A stretch of DNA of 64,000 bases from Cytobacillus firmus DS1 (GTDB lineage Bacteria > Bacillota > Bacilli > Bacillales > Cytobacillaceae). The notes below the pieces were generated by a model, which saw only the letters and a list, made by a program, of their open reading frames with translations, searched no databases and was not told the DNA's origin. Positions 1 through 8,979 of the stretch are shown here, in pieces. Position numbers and translations under genes: made by a program. Each line of letters opens with the position of its first letter. The first letter of the stretch is position 1. The stretch is from the NCBI RefSeq assembly GCF_000565285.1, contig NZ_APVL01000007.1, positions 62,001 to 126,000 of the forward strand, written 5' to 3'.

Positions 1-1
1 G

Positions 2-724
2 ATCAGTGAAACGACAGTTATTCGATTTTGTTATTCCATTCAGCTTTCCGGCTATTCGGAGCTTCAGAAGACGGTAAGAGAACAGCTATTGAAGGCAAAT
101 AGCACACTTGGTCAATATTTTACCAGCAAGGTGGAACTGGCCAAAAAGCCGGAGTTCCTTGCGAGTGTTATGGAAAAGGATTGTCTCCATATCAGGGAAA
201 CGATTCAGAATATAAGTCAGGACGATTTTGATGTTTTAGTAGAGCGTTTGATCAAAACGAGAAAAATATATGTGACAGGTTTGCGGTCTTCCTTTGCGGC
301 AGCAAGCTGGCTTTCTTTTACTCTTGGTGTTGTAAGGGGCAATGCGAAGCTGATCCGGCCGGATACGGATGATCTGCTCTTGACGGTCACCGAAATGGAT
401 AAAGATGCAACATTTATTGCCATTTCATTCGACCGCTACATGAAAGATACGATTAAAATGGCGGAACTGGCGAAGAAGCAGGGAGCTTTTGTAATTGGCA
501 TAACCGATTCAGCGATCGCGCCAATTAAGGAGCATGCCGATTTGCTTTTTCAAATTCATTCTTCCGAAAAATCGACGATTGATGCGGCACCCGCCCTATT
601 TTCCTTTCTGAATGCGGTGATTGCGGGGGTGTCCATACAAGATCAGGAACGATTTCAAACAAGAAAAGAACAATATGAAAAGCTGGAAAGTGAACATTTT
701 TTTATTCAGCCGGGAGGGAAGTAG
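2..724 (+). CDS. RpiR/MurR family transcriptional regulator, 5' truncated by window edge
   Basis: Sugar-isomerase-domain regulator, probably controlling the following amino-acid operon. The reading frame is open from base 2, and the residues before the first internal start (SETTVIRFCYSIQ) are the recognition helix region of an RpiR N-terminal helix-turn-helix, so a start at 89 (TTG) would be internal and the gene begins outside the window. The C-terminal two thirds is a SIS domain (VTGLRSSFAAASWL, then AISFDRYMKDTI and VIGITDSAIAPI), which in this family binds a small effector. It ends two bases before the next gene, so it is co-transcribed with it. The effector is unknown; the neighbours suggest an amino-acid derivative rather than a sugar phosphate. 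Confidence 0.88.
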   Translation: MSETTVIRFCYSIQLSGYSELQKTVREQLLKANSTLGQYFTSKVELAKKPEFLASVMEKDCLHIRETIQNISQDDFDVLVERLIKTRKIYVTGLRSSFAAASWLSFTLGVVRGNAKLIRPDTDDLLLTVTEMDKDATFIAISFDRYMKDTIKMAELAKKQGAFVIGITDSAIAPIKEHADLLFQIHSSEKSTIDAAPALFSFLNAVIAGVSIQDQERFQTRKEQYEKLESEHFFIQPGGK

Positions 725-726
725 GA

Positions 727-1854
727 TTGAAGGACATGATTGAAGAGCTAAAACCCGCATTAGAGATGGTATTTACTCATTTGCACGAAAATCCGGAAGT
801 GAGCTGGAGGGAATATAAGACAACCGAGTTCCTGCAGAAATTCCTGGAATGCCGGGGGTTTCAGGTTCAGCTGTTTGGGGATTGCACCGGCCTGGTTGTT
901 GAAGTGGGGGAAGGGAGTCCGTGTGTCGCGCTGAGAGCGGATATGGACGCACTTTGGCAGGAAGTGGACGGCAAATTTCAGGCGAATCATTCCTGCGGCC
1001 ATGATGCCCATATGACAATCGGGGTCGGGGCGATGCTGCTGCTTCAAAAGGCGGGATTTCCCAAGAAAGGCAAGCTGAAATTCATCTTCCAGCCGGCTGA
1101 AGAAAAGGGCACCGGAGCTCTGAAAATGATTGAGCATGGCGTGCTGGATAATGTGAATTACCTGTATGGTGTACATCTTAGACCCATCCAGGAAATAAGA
1201 GACGGGGAAGCATCTGCAGCCATTTATCATGGTGCTGCAAGATTTCTGACCGGGGAAATTATCGGGGAAGACGCCCATGGCGCCCGCCCGCATCTTGGCC
1301 AGAATGCCATTGAGATTGGCGCTTCTTTTATTCATGAAATCAAAAATATTCATTTGGACCCTATGGTTCCGCATACGGCTAAGATGACCAGGTTCCATGC
1401 AGGCAGTGACTCAGGCAATATCATACCAGGAAAAGCATCCTTCAGTTTAGACCTGAGAGCTCAAACAAATGAAGTGATAAACGCATTGTCTGAAAAAATT
1501 GAAACGATCACGGAGTATTTATCCAAGCTCTACGGAGTCAAAATTACACTGGAGACGAAAGCGAATGTGGCAGCAGCTGAAGTAGATGATGAAGCCCAGC
1601 ATTTTCTTGAGAAGGCCATAATTGATGTACTGGGAGCCGGCCAATTACGGGAGCCAATTGTGACTTCGGGCGGGGAAGACTTCCATTTTTATACCCTCAA
1701 AAAGCCGAATATTAAAGCCACGATGCTAGGATTGGGCTGTGATTTGCAGCCTGGGCTTCATCATCCGGACATGACGTTTAATCGGGAAGCCATTTACTCA
1801 GGAGTAGAAATACTGGCCAGGGCGGTAATGGCCACTTTGGTAAAGGAGGAGTGA
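727..1854 (+). CDS. M20 family amidohydrolase / N-acyl-amino acid deacylase
   Basis: Cytoplasmic dinuclear-metal hydrolase of 375 aa, the usual length for M20D aminoacylases. Visible metal-site motifs are SCGHDAHM, QPAEEKGTG, GVHLRP and SGGEDFHF. TTG start preceded by GGAGGG. It lies between the RpiR regulator and a GNAT/racemase pair; in Geobacillus an equivalent neighbour hydrolyses N-succinyl-L-amino acids, so the likely role is release of the L-amino acid after racemisation of the acylated form. The family alone would also allow general aminoacylase or indole-acetyl-amino-acid-type substrates, so the substrate is inferred from context. Confidence 0.87.
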   Translation: MKDMIEELKPALEMVFTHLHENPEVSWREYKTTEFLQKFLECRGFQVQLFGDCTGLVVEVGEGSPCVALRADMDALWQEVDGKFQANHSCGHDAHMTIGVGAMLLLQKAGFPKKGKLKFIFQPAEEKGTGALKMIEHGVLDNVNYLYGVHLRPIQEIRDGEASAAIYHGAARFLTGEIIGEDAHGARPHLGQNAIEIGASFIHEIKNIHLDPMVPHTAKMTRFHAGSDSGNIIPGKASFSLDLRAQTNEVINALSEKIETITEYLSKLYGVKITLETKANVAAAEVDDEAQHFLEKAIIDVLGAGQLREPIVTSGGEDFHFYTLKKPNIKATMLGLGCDLQPGLHHPDMTFNREAIYSGVEILARAVMATLVKEE

Positions 1855-1856
1855 AG

Positions 1857-2675
1857 ATGGCAGCTGTGACAATCGATTTGCGGATATTAAAGACAGCGTC
1901 CGATATGAATCTTATTCAAAAACTGGAGGAGACAATCTGGAGCATGGCACCCCTGCCGGTTCATCAAACCATTACAGCTGCCCAGAACGGCGGGCTTCTC
2001 CTCGGGGCATTTATAGAAGAAGAACTGGTGGGGTTCAGCTATGGATTTCCCGGTTTCAGCAAGGGAAAAGGGTATCTGTGCTCTCATATGCTCGGCATTC
2101 ACCCCGACCACCAGGATAAGGGGCTTGGCGCATTATTAAAACAGAAGCAAAAGGAACTGGCCGCTGAGATGGGATATGATCTGATCACCTGGACGTTTGA
2201 TCCGCTTGAAAGCCGGAATGCATACTTGAACCTGTCCAAGCTGAATGCGGTTTGTTCCACTTATGTGGAGAATTGCTATGGAGATATGGATGATACTCTG
2301 AATCATGGACTGCCGACAGACCGTTTAAAAGCAGAATGGTGGATTGCCAGTTCACATGTGGAGGAGCCATTGCGTATAGAAACAGCTTCTGCAGAGAACC
2401 CGTTTGACTGGGGAGTATCAGAGGACAACTTTCCAGTTTTATTAAATACGGAATGGGATGGTTCTGGAGTCCCTGTGCTTGTGCCGATTCCGGCAAACTT
2501 CCAGGCTGTAAAAAATCAAAATTTCGAGCTTGCAATGGACTGGCGCTTCAAAACTAGAGAAATTTTTCAGGCGTTATTTTCAAGAGGGTACGCAATGGCG
2601 GGTTTTCAAAAAAGTACAGTTGGACCGGTACACTACTATGTATTAGTTCAAAGAAACGAACTTAAACTCAACTAA
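1857..2675 (+). CDS. GNAT family N-acyltransferase (likely amino-acid N-succinyltransferase)
   Basis: Acyl-CoA-dependent N-acyltransferase. The acyl-CoA loop is seen as LGIHPDHQDKGLGALL about residues 80-95, after a beta strand region FSYGFPGF. The ATG at 1857 sits seven bases after AAAGGAGGA; the GTG at 1851 has no spacing and is rejected. The start region overlaps the stop of the deacylase, so the two are translationally coupled. In the Geobacillus kaustophilus cluster described for N-succinylamino acid racemase, the GNAT member succinylates D-amino acids; the same gene set here suggests the same reaction. The long C-terminal extension (about 110 residues) is family-typical. Confidence 0.85.
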   Translation: MAAVTIDLRILKTASDMNLIQKLEETIWSMAPLPVHQTITAAQNGGLLLGAFIEEELVGFSYGFPGFSKGKGYLCSHMLGIHPDHQDKGLGALLKQKQKELAAEMGYDLITWTFDPLESRNAYLNLSKLNAVCSTYVENCYGDMDDTLNHGLPTDRLKAEWWIASSHVEEPLRIETASAENPFDWGVSEDNFPVLLNTEWDGSGVPVLVPIPANFQAVKNQNFELAMDWRFKTREIFQALFSRGYAMAGFQKSTVGPVHYYVLVQRNELKLN

Positions 2676-2690
2676 CAGGAAAAGGCGGGA

Positions 2691-3827
2691 ATGAATATGA
2701 AAGTGACAGAAGTCGTGTTGAGGCATATGAAAATGAGAATGAAAGCGCCATTTACCACAAGCTTTGGCACGTTTCAGGATAAAGAATTTCTCTTGCTGGA
2801 AGCTAAGGATGAGAACGGTGTGAGCGGCTGGGGGGAATCAGTTGCCTTTCATTCACCATGGTATAACGAAGAAACACTGAAAACGAACTGGCATATGCTT
2901 GAAGATTTCATCATTCCGAATCTATTACACAAAGAAATGGAACACCCTGATGAAGTATCGGAAACCCTCTCCTACATACGGAAAAACAATATGGCGAAAT
3001 CGGCTTTTGAAGGGGCCGTTTGGGACATATATGCCAAGCAGAAGGGAATTTCGCTTGCGAAGGCGCTTGGCGGAACAGCGAACGAGATTGAAGTTGGAAT
3101 CAGCATCGGGATTCAGGATCGTGTTGAGGACTTGCTGAACCTTATTGGTGAATATGTAGAGGATGGCTACAAACGAATTAAAGTAAAAATCAAGCCGGGC
3201 TGGGATGTTGAAGTCATGAGAGAAGTGAGAAAGCATTTCCCGGATATAGCGCTTATGGCGGATGCAAACTCAGCCTACACACTTGATGATATTGAACTGT
3301 TAAAACAGCTGGATGAATTTGATTTAATGATGATCGAGCAGCCGCTGGCCTCCGATGATATTATTGACCATGCTGTCCTTCAGAGAGAACTTAAAACACC
3401 GGTCTGCCTTGATGAAAGCATCCATTCCTATGAGGATGCGCGCAAGGCGATTGAGCTTGGAAGCTGCAAAATTATTAATATCAAAATCGGCCGCGTCGGG
3501 GGCTTGACAGAATCCAAAAAAATTCATGACCTCTGCCAGGAACGCGGCATCCCCGTGTGGTGCGGCGGCATGCTGGAATCGGGCATCGGCAGGGCACACA
3601 ATATTGCCTTAACCACTCTATCAAACTTTATTATGCCAGGGGACACAGCAGCATCATCCCGCTATTGGGAAAAGGATCTGATTGCCCCTGAAGTAACAGT
3701 TGCAGATGGAATGATCAAAGTTCCAGAAAAATCCGGACTCGGTTATGAACCGAATTATGAAACTATCAGGGAGTTTACTGTTTTTGAAAAGAGATTTGCG
3801 TTGGAGGAGATGAGTAAACAAGCGTGA
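2691..3827 (+). CDS. Enolase-superfamily N-succinylamino acid racemase / o-succinylbenzoate synthase
   Basis: Muconate-lactonising subgroup enzyme, 378 aa. Catalytic lysine motif VKIKPGWD (KxK), metal ligands in [14 protein letters not shown] and CLDESIHS, and second lysine in NIKIGRVGG are all present. OSBS and N-acylamino acid racemase cannot be told apart by motif because many members do both. Location after a succinyltransferase-like GNAT and an M20 deacylase, with no men genes nearby, favours the racemase role in D- to L-amino acid conversion. Start at ATG 2691 or 2697, after AAGGCGGGA. Confidence 0.87.
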   Translation: MNMKVTEVVLRHMKMRMKAPFTTSFGTFQDKEFLLLEAKDENGVSGWGESVAFHSPWYNEETLKTNWHMLEDFIIPNLLHKEMEHPDEVSETLSYIRKNNMAKSAFEGAVWDIYAKQKGISLAKALGGTANEIEVGISIGIQDRVEDLLNLIGEYVEDGYKRIKVKIKPGWDVEVMREVRKHFPDIALMADANSAYTLDDIELLKQLDEFDLMMIEQPLASDDIIDHAVLQRELKTPVCLDESIHSYEDARKAIELGSCKIINIKIGRVGGLTESKKIHDLCQERGIPVWCGGMLESGIGRAHNIALTTLSNFIMPGDTAASSRYWEKDLIAPEVTVADGMIKVPEKSGLGYEPNYETIREFTVFEKRFALEEMSKQA

Positions 3828-3887
3828 GTGGCCCTCAACGGTTAGAATAGTGCCACTCAAGTCACATAATCAAGCATGAATGGCACT

Positions 3888-3916
3888 CAGAGAGAGGATT
3901 CTCTCTTTCTCTTTTA
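3888..3916 (+). terminator. Rho-independent terminator after the racemase operon
   Basis: GAGAGA paired with TCTCTC around a GGAT loop, followed by TTTCTCTTTT. It separates the amino-acid operon from the YkvI gene. Confidence 0.55.
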
Positions 3917-3960
3917 AGTAAAGTTGTCGAAAAATTCAAATATCAATAGGGGGAATCAGT

Positions 3961-5046
3961 GTGAAAAAGAGTATTCAGATTGCCGGGGCCTTTATTGGGG
4001 TCATTGTCGGAGCAGGCTTTGCTTCGGGGCAGGAGATTTTGCAGTTTTTTTCGGGCTTTGGCTGGATGGGGATAGCCGGAGCCGTGCTGGCGACTTTTTT
4101 ATTTGCGTTTCTTGGCATGAATTTAACGCAGCTGGGGAGCCGTCTGCAGACAGATTCCCATAAAGATGTGATTTACCATATCTGCGGAAAGTATCTTGGG
4201 ATGGCTGTTGATTTTATCATTACATTCTTCCTTTTCGGGGTGGCCGTCGTCATGCTTGCCGGATCGGGATCGATCTTCGAAGAGCAGTTCGGCATCCCAA
4301 GCATGGCAGGGAATATCATTATGGCTGTGTTAACGATACTGACCGTATGTCTGAACATCCAAAAAGTCATTTCAATTATCAGCCTGGTGACTCCATTTCT
4401 GCTGCTCATGGTGGTTATCATTAGCGTCTATGCCCTAAGCACGATGGGGCTGGATATCTCGGAAGTTCAGAAATTGGCGGACAGTCAAACGCCAGCTGCA
4501 TCCAACTGGTTTATGGGCGGATTATTATATGTTTCTTATAATATCGCTGCTGGTGCTGCCATGCTTGCTGTCATGGGGGGCACAACAAAGGATGAAAAGC
4601 AGGCAGGGATGGGCGGCATACTGGGCGGTGTTGGACTGGGTGTCCTGATTTTACTTATAAATATAGCCATGCTGGTCAAAATGGATGTTGTTGAAGGATC
4701 CCCGATGCCGATCCTTGCTCTAGCCAATGAAATCTCACCGGTATTTGGACTGTTCATGTTCACAGTCCTGCTGGGCATGATCTACAACACCGCTGTTGGT
4801 ATGCTGTATGCATTCACCGCAAGGATCGTGAAAAGAGAGAATCCTAAATTTAATGTTTTTGTTGTATTATTTGGAGCTGCAGCTTTTGGAGCAAGTTTCA
4901 TCGGTTTTATCACTTTGGTCGGAACGGTTTATCCTTTAATGGGGTATTTAGGATTTACTTTGATTGCGGCTATTGTGTTTGCATGGTTTAAGGGGAAGAG
5001 GAAGGCTGTTGGGAGGATTGGAAGCGGGATTGGCATTGAATCGTAA
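3961..5046 (+). CDS. YkvI family membrane protein
   Basis: Polytopic inner-membrane protein of 361 aa with about ten hydrophobic segments. The N-terminal GAFIGVIVGAGFASGQEIL is the signature of the YkvI family, which is related to LeuT-fold amino-acid/sodium symporters; the small-residue-rich broken helix would be the substrate and ion site. GTG start after AGGGGG. No substrate has been assigned that I can name. It has its own terminator downstream and no operon partner, so context gives no further clue. Confidence 0.82.
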   Translation: MKKSIQIAGAFIGVIVGAGFASGQEILQFFSGFGWMGIAGAVLATFLFAFLGMNLTQLGSRLQTDSHKDVIYHICGKYLGMAVDFIITFFLFGVAVVMLAGSGSIFEEQFGIPSMAGNIIMAVLTILTVCLNIQKVISIISLVTPFLLLMVVIISVYALSTMGLDISEVQKLADSQTPAASNWFMGGLLYVSYNIAAGAAMLAVMGGTTKDEKQAGMGGILGGVGLGVLILLINIAMLVKMDVVEGSPMPILALANEISPVFGLFMFTVLLGMIYNTAVGMLYAFTARIVKRENPKFNVFVVLFGAAAFGASFIGFITLVGTVYPLMGYLGFTLIAAIVFAWFKGKRKAVGRIGSGIGIES

Positions 5047-5058
5047 AAATGGTAAAAT

Positions 5059-5094
5059 AGCTGGTCCCCGTTAAGGAAGGATCAGCTTTTTTTA
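5059..5094 (+). terminator. Rho-independent terminator after YkvI
   Basis: AGCTGGTCC pairs with GGATCAGCT (one G-U pair) and runs directly into seven T. Confidence 0.85.
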
Positions 5095-5227
5095 CGGTCT
5101 TTGCGGAGAACATTGATGGACCACGCGCTGGCAAAGAATATCGAAGAGAAAGTTCTAAATGGTATAAAAATCATAAAATAGTAAGATAACTGACCCAGCA
5201 AGGTAAACCATCCTTTTGATTTCCCTA

Positions 5228-5689
5228 TTACTGAACTTCCACCACAAATGTATAAGAAATTTCACCGTTTTTCCATTCAGCTAAGACTTCATAAATATAC
5301 GTACCTTTATGTGCAGGCACAGTTATTTGGTCATCCTCCAGCTTGATTTCTTTTTCTTTTCCTGTTTCATTCCATAAAAACACATTAATAATTGGGTCAT
5401 CTTCTATCTTAACTTTAACTTTCTGTCCTGGCTTTACAGAAATAGGTTTAAGATCTTCTGCCATCTGATTCGGTGATGCGTGATCTGTAGTCACTGTTTC
5501 TGTTTCAAGGCCATTTTTTCTGACCCACTGATAGCTTCCTTTTTCCATTGGATATTTTGAGCCGTTCACTTCAACAGCTGCCGTCTTCTCTGGAGGAAAT
5601 TCAGCTTGATCCACCGATTTATCTGTACATCCAAGCAGCAGGCTGGCAGTAAGAATTCCTATCATTCTTACTAACTTTATACCCCGCAT
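5228..5689 (-). CDS. Putative lipoprotein of unknown function
   Basis: 153-aa exported protein. The N-terminus is basic, then hydrophobic, ending in LLLGC, a lipobox that predicts cleavage before Cys21 and lipid anchoring on the outer face of the membrane. The mature part is polar; residues from about 70 on (VKPGQKVKVKIEDDPIINVF, later GTYIYEVLAEWKNG) look like a small beta-sandwich. Start ATG follows AAGGGGGA. It stands alone, divergent from the Rid gene. I do not recognise a named family. Confidence 0.75.
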   Translation of the reverse strand: MRGIKLVRMIGILTASLLLGCTDKSVDQAEFPPEKTAAVEVNGSKYPMEKGSYQWVRKNGLETETVTTDHASPNQMAEDLKPISVKPGQKVKVKIEDDPIINVFLWNETGKEKEIKLEDDQITVPAHKGTYIYEVLAEWKNGEISYTFVVEVQ

Positions 5690-5795
5690 CTTGCCATCCC
5701 CCTTTTAAGATATTAAAAACAGTTTAACTGAAAAAGGAAATCTTAAATATAGGTGGAATTAAAATAGTAAAGGCCAAAGGAAAGGAATTTAAGAA

Positions 5796-6206
5796 ATGAA
5801 GAAAATCTCATTAATACATTCTCCAGTTTTACCTGCCGTTGACTATGCTTACGCCTCCCATGTTCCTGCAGGAATGGAACTATATTTTATGGCAGGGGCG
5901 TGTCCGCTTGATCAAGAGGGAAGAGTGCCTGTGGGAATAAGGTATGAAGAACAGGCCAAGCTTTGCGTGGATAACCTGAAAGCAGCCTTACAGGAATGTG
6001 GCGCTGAATTAAAGGATGTGGCTTATTCAAGAGTCCTTGTTGCATCCTCTGACCATTCAGATTTGGTGGCTGTATGGCAGGCAGTCAGAGAAGAATTCGG
6101 TTCACATGATGTTCCAAGTACACTGTCCGGTGTCACTGTTTTAGGTTATAGCGGCCAGTTAGTTGAGATAGAAGCGGTTGCTGCTTTACCCCAAAACACA
6201 AAATAG
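5796..6206 (+). CDS. Rid family protein (YjgF/YER057c/UK114 superfamily)
   Basis: 136-aa trimer-forming Rid-fold protein. The C-terminal VEIEAVAAL and the FMAGACPLD segment are family marks. RidA itself hydrolyses reactive imines and enamines made by PLP enzymes and uses a conserved arginine just after the proline in the P-x-R region; here that stretch reads DVPSTLSGV with no arginine. The protein therefore more likely belongs to one of the other Rid subgroups, which need not have imine deaminase activity. It ends just before a strong hairpin shared with the convergent ABC-F gene. Confidence 0.83.
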   Translation: MKKISLIHSPVLPAVDYAYASHVPAGMELYFMAGACPLDQEGRVPVGIRYEEQAKLCVDNLKAALQECGAELKDVAYSRVLVASSDHSDLVAVWQAVREEFGSHDVPSTLSGVTVLGYSGQLVEIEAVAALPQNTK

Positions 6207-6212
6207 CCGTCT

Positions 6213-6253
6213 GAATAAAAAACTGGACCCGACTGCAAGCAGTCGGATCCAGT
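6213..6253 (-). terminator. Bidirectional terminator between Rid gene and ABC-F operon
   Basis: A 15-bp near-perfect stem (ACTGGACCCGACTGC against its complement) with loop AAGC; on the minus strand it is followed by a run of six T. Confidence 0.9.
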
Positions 6254-6259
6254 ATTCGT

Positions 6260-7726
6260 TTAGTTCTTCTTTAGAACCAGCACTTGTTCTTCTATTACAT
6301 ACACGCAATCCGCCACCCGTTCCACAAATACTTTATCATGCGAAACCAGCAGGATGGTTCCCTCATATGCTTTAATAAATGTCTCCAGAGCTTCAATACA
6401 GAAAATATCCAGGAAATTCGTCGGCTCATCTAAAATCAGTACATTATATCTGCCAAGGAACAGCTGACACAGCACTAGGCGGATGGCTTCCCCGCCGCTT
6501 AAGCTGCGGACGTTCTTTTTCAGATCATTCCCTGTAAAACTCATGGAATGGAGGACAGAACGAATTTTACTATCTTCATAAACGCTTTTTTCTTTCATAT
6601 ATTCCAGCACGGTTTTGCTTTTATCGAACTGATAATCCATCTGTTGATAGGCGCCTATTACCGCTTTAGGAGAGATGGTTATGCCCTCGCCGCGATTCAG
6701 GATGTGGTTGAGCAGAGTTGTTTTTCCAGATCCATTTTTTCCTGTAATTGCAATGGTATGGCCAAGGGGGAATTGAAAGCTTGCTTCTTTCAGGAGTGTT
6801 CTTTCTCCGCCTTTTAACGTTAACCGATCGCCCATGATGGGAAATTTATTGTGCATTTCCAGTGCCGGATGCTGATGAAAGCGTATCGTCATTTCTTCCT
6901 TTGGCGCATCCACATTCTCCAGCATCTGTACCCGCTGTTCAATTGCTTTGGCAGCGCGCTGGACAGCTTTTTGGCTTGTATCCTTGGATTTTGTCATAAA
7001 CATTTTATTGGCTTTCGCCTTTGTTTCCTTTTTGGAGATATGCCCATTAGCCTGTGTAATCTTCTCCGCCTTTTTCATTTTTTCCTCAGCCGCTTTTAAT
7101 AGGCGCGACTTCTCTTTCACAAATTTTTCATGCTGCTCGAGCTGCTGTTTTCGCTGCAGTTCTTTTTGTTCCGTGTAATCAGAGTAGTTCCCGGTATATT
7201 CTGTCACAGAACCCTCTTCAATTTCCCAAATTTTTGTGACCAGCTTGTCAAGCACATACCGGTCATGGCTGACCAGCACAAGGGCACCATAATAATAGGT
7301 CAGCTCTTCAATAAAGAATTGTATGCCTTCCTTATCGAGGTGGGTGGTTGGCTCATCAATTAATAAGCCTTCATAATAGCTGGAAAACATTTGTGCCAAT
7401 TTCCTCCTGGTTCTTTCCCCGCCGCTTAAATTTTCTATTGCGGTTTGAGGAATCGATAGCTGACCAGCCAGTTTATAGTCTATTTCGCCCGATTCTGGCG
7501 CTGACAGCTGATCGAAATAGGCAAAATCAGCAAAACCTTTAACCATTCCTTTTTCAGGCTTTAACTGTCCAGCCATCAGCTTCAGCAGGGTGCTTTTACC
7601 AGCACCGTTCTTACCGACAATGCCAATCCGGTCAAACTGGTGCACGGCCAGCCGGGGAATGTTTAATACTAATCTATCTAAATAGGACACTTGTATATTT
7701 TCTAATTCAAAAAGTACATTTTCCAT
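6260..7726 (-). CDS. ABC-F type ribosomal protection protein
   Basis: 488-aa soluble protein with two ATPase cassettes and no membrane segments. Cassette 1 has Walker A GIVGKNGAGKST, signature LSGGE and Walker B LLIDEPTTHLD; cassette 2 has GKNGSGKTT, LSGGE and LILDEPTNFLD. Between them is a long charged linker rich in Lys/Glu (about residues 180-290), the part that reaches into the peptidyl-transferase centre in antibiotic-resistance ABC-F proteins (Vga/Msr/VmlR type). It starts two bases after the rlmA-like gene and shares its macrolide-sensing leader, so a role in resistance to ribosome-targeting drugs is likely. Which drug classes it protects against cannot be read from sequence. Confidence 0.9.
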   Translation of the reverse strand: MENVLFELENIQVSYLDRLVLNIPRLAVHQFDRIGIVGKNGAGKSTLLKLMAGQLKPEKGMVKGFADFAYFDQLSAPESGEIDYKLAGQLSIPQTAIENLSGGERTRRKLAQMFSSYYEGLLIDEPTTHLDKEGIQFFIEELTYYYGALVLVSHDRYVLDKLVTKIWEIEEGSVTEYTGNYSDYTEQKELQRKQQLEQHEKFVKEKSRLLKAAEEKMKKAEKITQANGHISKKETKAKANKMFMTKSKDTSQKAVQRAAKAIEQRVQMLENVDAPKEEMTIRFHQHPALEMHNKFPIMGDRLTLKGGERTLLKEASFQFPLGHTIAITGKNGSGKTTLLNHILNRGEGITISPKAVIGAYQQMDYQFDKSKTVLEYMKEKSVYEDSKIRSVLHSMSFTGNDLKKNVRSLSGGEAIRLVLCQLFLGRYNVLILDEPTNFLDIFCIEALETFIKAYEGTILLVSHDKVFVERVADCVYVIEEQVLVLKKN

Positions 7727-7728
7727 GC

Positions 7729-8601
7729 TTATAGCCTCGTTTCTTTTTGGTTTAATCCGATTAAAATATCTGCATCGATGGTGATTTGGCTGCTCCTGGT
7801 GATAAATGCATCCAAAGCTTTCTCATTTGAATCCCAGGCAAGCGGAGACATCTGCACTAAATGTGTCCGTTCGCTTTTATCCAACTCTCTTGCATCCGTC
7901 ACAGTGATGATGTCAGTGAGTGTAAAATGCTTTTTAAAAAGAGAAATGGTTTCATCATTCTTATAAAGATTATTCTCTTCGATTCCATGAATGGCATCCC
8001 GCAGCTCTTTTAAATGGTCAGCTCGCGGAACCACCTTAATGATGAGCCCATCTGGAGCCAAGATCCTTTTAAACTCCTTGTAATTAGAAGGAGAAAAGAT
8101 ATTTAAAATCAAGTTCATAGAGTGATCTGCCAGAGGAGATTTTGCCAGATCCCCGACAAGCCAAATTGAATGTTTATAATTTTTTGCAGCCTGAGCAATA
8201 CCGTCTTTGGATAAATCCAGGCCAATACCTGTCACTGTTTCGTTTCTGGAATTGTCCAAAATCTTTTCCAGATGTGATCCTTCACCGCATCCTGCATCAA
8301 GGATAAAGGCAGGCTTGTCAGAATCGGCGGAATAGGTGTCAATTATGGCTGATATTTTCTCATGGAGCCTTTTAAAAAGTTCACTCTCCATAATGATTTT
8401 CTTCCTCGCTTCAAAAAAGGCTTTATTGTAACGGCTTTTCGGTGAATGGCTGAGCGTGTTCACATAGCCATGGTGTGAAATATCAAAGGTATGCCTGTTC
8501 GGGCAAATCAGGCTTTTCGATTGAACAACCTGAAGTGATTCCTCACAAAGCGGGCATCTAAGTGCATTTCCGAAATTTTTATATTTTGCATGATTCTCCA
8601 T
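7729..8601 (-). CDS. rlmA: RlmA-like 23S rRNA (guanine-N1)-methyltransferase
   Basis: SAM-dependent methyltransferase of 290 aa. The N-terminal zinc knuckle is visible as CPLC near residue 16 and CPNRHTFD near 33, followed by GYVNTL, the RlmA/TlrB signature; the SAM site is DAGCGEGSHL near residue 103. RlmA-I methylates G745 and RlmA-II (TlrB) G748 of 23S rRNA in the exit tunnel, the latter giving resistance to mycinosyl macrolides with other changes. Translation start follows AAAGGAAA. It is the first gene behind the ErmD-type leader and is coupled to the ABC-F gene, so both appear induced by macrolide stalling. Confidence 0.87.
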   Translation of the reverse strand: MENHAKYKNFGNALRCPLCEESLQVVQSKSLICPNRHTFDISHHGYVNTLSHSPKSRYNKAFFEARKKIIMESELFKRLHEKISAIIDTYSADSDKPAFILDAGCGEGSHLEKILDNSRNETVTGIGLDLSKDGIAQAAKNYKHSIWLVGDLAKSPLADHSMNLILNIFSPSNYKEFKRILAPDGLIIKVVPRADHLKELRDAIHGIEENNLYKNDETISLFKKHFTLTDIITVTDARELDKSERTHLVQMSPLAWDSNEKALDAFITRSSQITIDADILIGLNQKETRL

Positions 8602-8619
8602 TTTTCTTTTCCTTTCAAT

Positions 8620-8650
8620 AAAAAAATCACAGGCATCTGCCTGTGATTCA
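8620..8650 (-). terminator. Leader terminator 2 before rlmA
   Basis: ATCACAGGC pairs with GCCTGTGAT around AGAT, then seven T, ending only 19 bases before the rlmA start. Position inside the leader marks it as an attenuator. Confidence 0.88.
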
Positions 8651-8752
8651 GAGTAAAGGGAAGAGGACCCATCCTAATTCGGTTAGGGGCTGATCAGGAG
8701 CCGTCAGCAAATAAACCTTCCTTTTGCTTGTCTATGGGAAGGCGTATAGACA

Positions 8753-8785
8753 TAAAAAAAGAAAGGCAGAAAAATCTGCCTTTCC
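8753..8785 (-). terminator. Leader terminator 1 of the rlmA/ABC-F operon
   Basis: GAAAGGCAGA pairs with TCTGCCTTTC around a T-rich loop, followed by seven T on the minus strand. It lies between the leader peptide and rlmA and would stop transcription when the leader is not stalled. Confidence 0.85.
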
Positions 8786-8934
8786 ATTCATATCAAAATT
8801 GCCATAGATTTACTGGCAATTCTAAGAAACAACACCAATAGCGGCTATTTCAATATGAAATGAAGATTATTAAAAAAGGACAGACTAATCCCGTTTACTC
8901 TGTTAACACAAACAGAGCCTTTGAACGTATTAAA

Positions 8935-8979
8935 TTACTGGTTCAAAGTTGGGAATCGAAGTCTCATCGCGTGTGTCAT
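8935..8979 (-). CDS. Macrolide-stalling leader peptide (ErmDL-like)
   Basis: A 14-codon ORF encoding MTHAMRLRFPTLNQ. I recognise it as almost identical to the ErmD/ErmK leader peptide MTHSMRLRFPTLNQ, whose Met-Arg-Leu-Arg (+x+) motif arrests ribosomes carrying macrolides or ketolides. AGGAGG lies 11 bases upstream and a consensus promoter lies just before that. It is too short for routine gene callers. In erm genes stalling here frees expression of the downstream methylase; here the downstream genes are rlmA-like and ABC-F. Confidence 0.9.
   Translation of the reverse strand: MTHAMRLRFPTLNQ

Noticed and set aside
760-1398. Long antisense ORF inside the M20 gene (and similar long antisense ORFs elsewhere)
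   Set aside because: No ribosome site or family resemblance; frame shadow of a well-supported gene.
3828-3890. Three short AGTGGCACTCA-like repeats before the YkvI gene
   Set aside because: Only 10-12 bp each, imperfect and in both orientations; too weak to call a feature.
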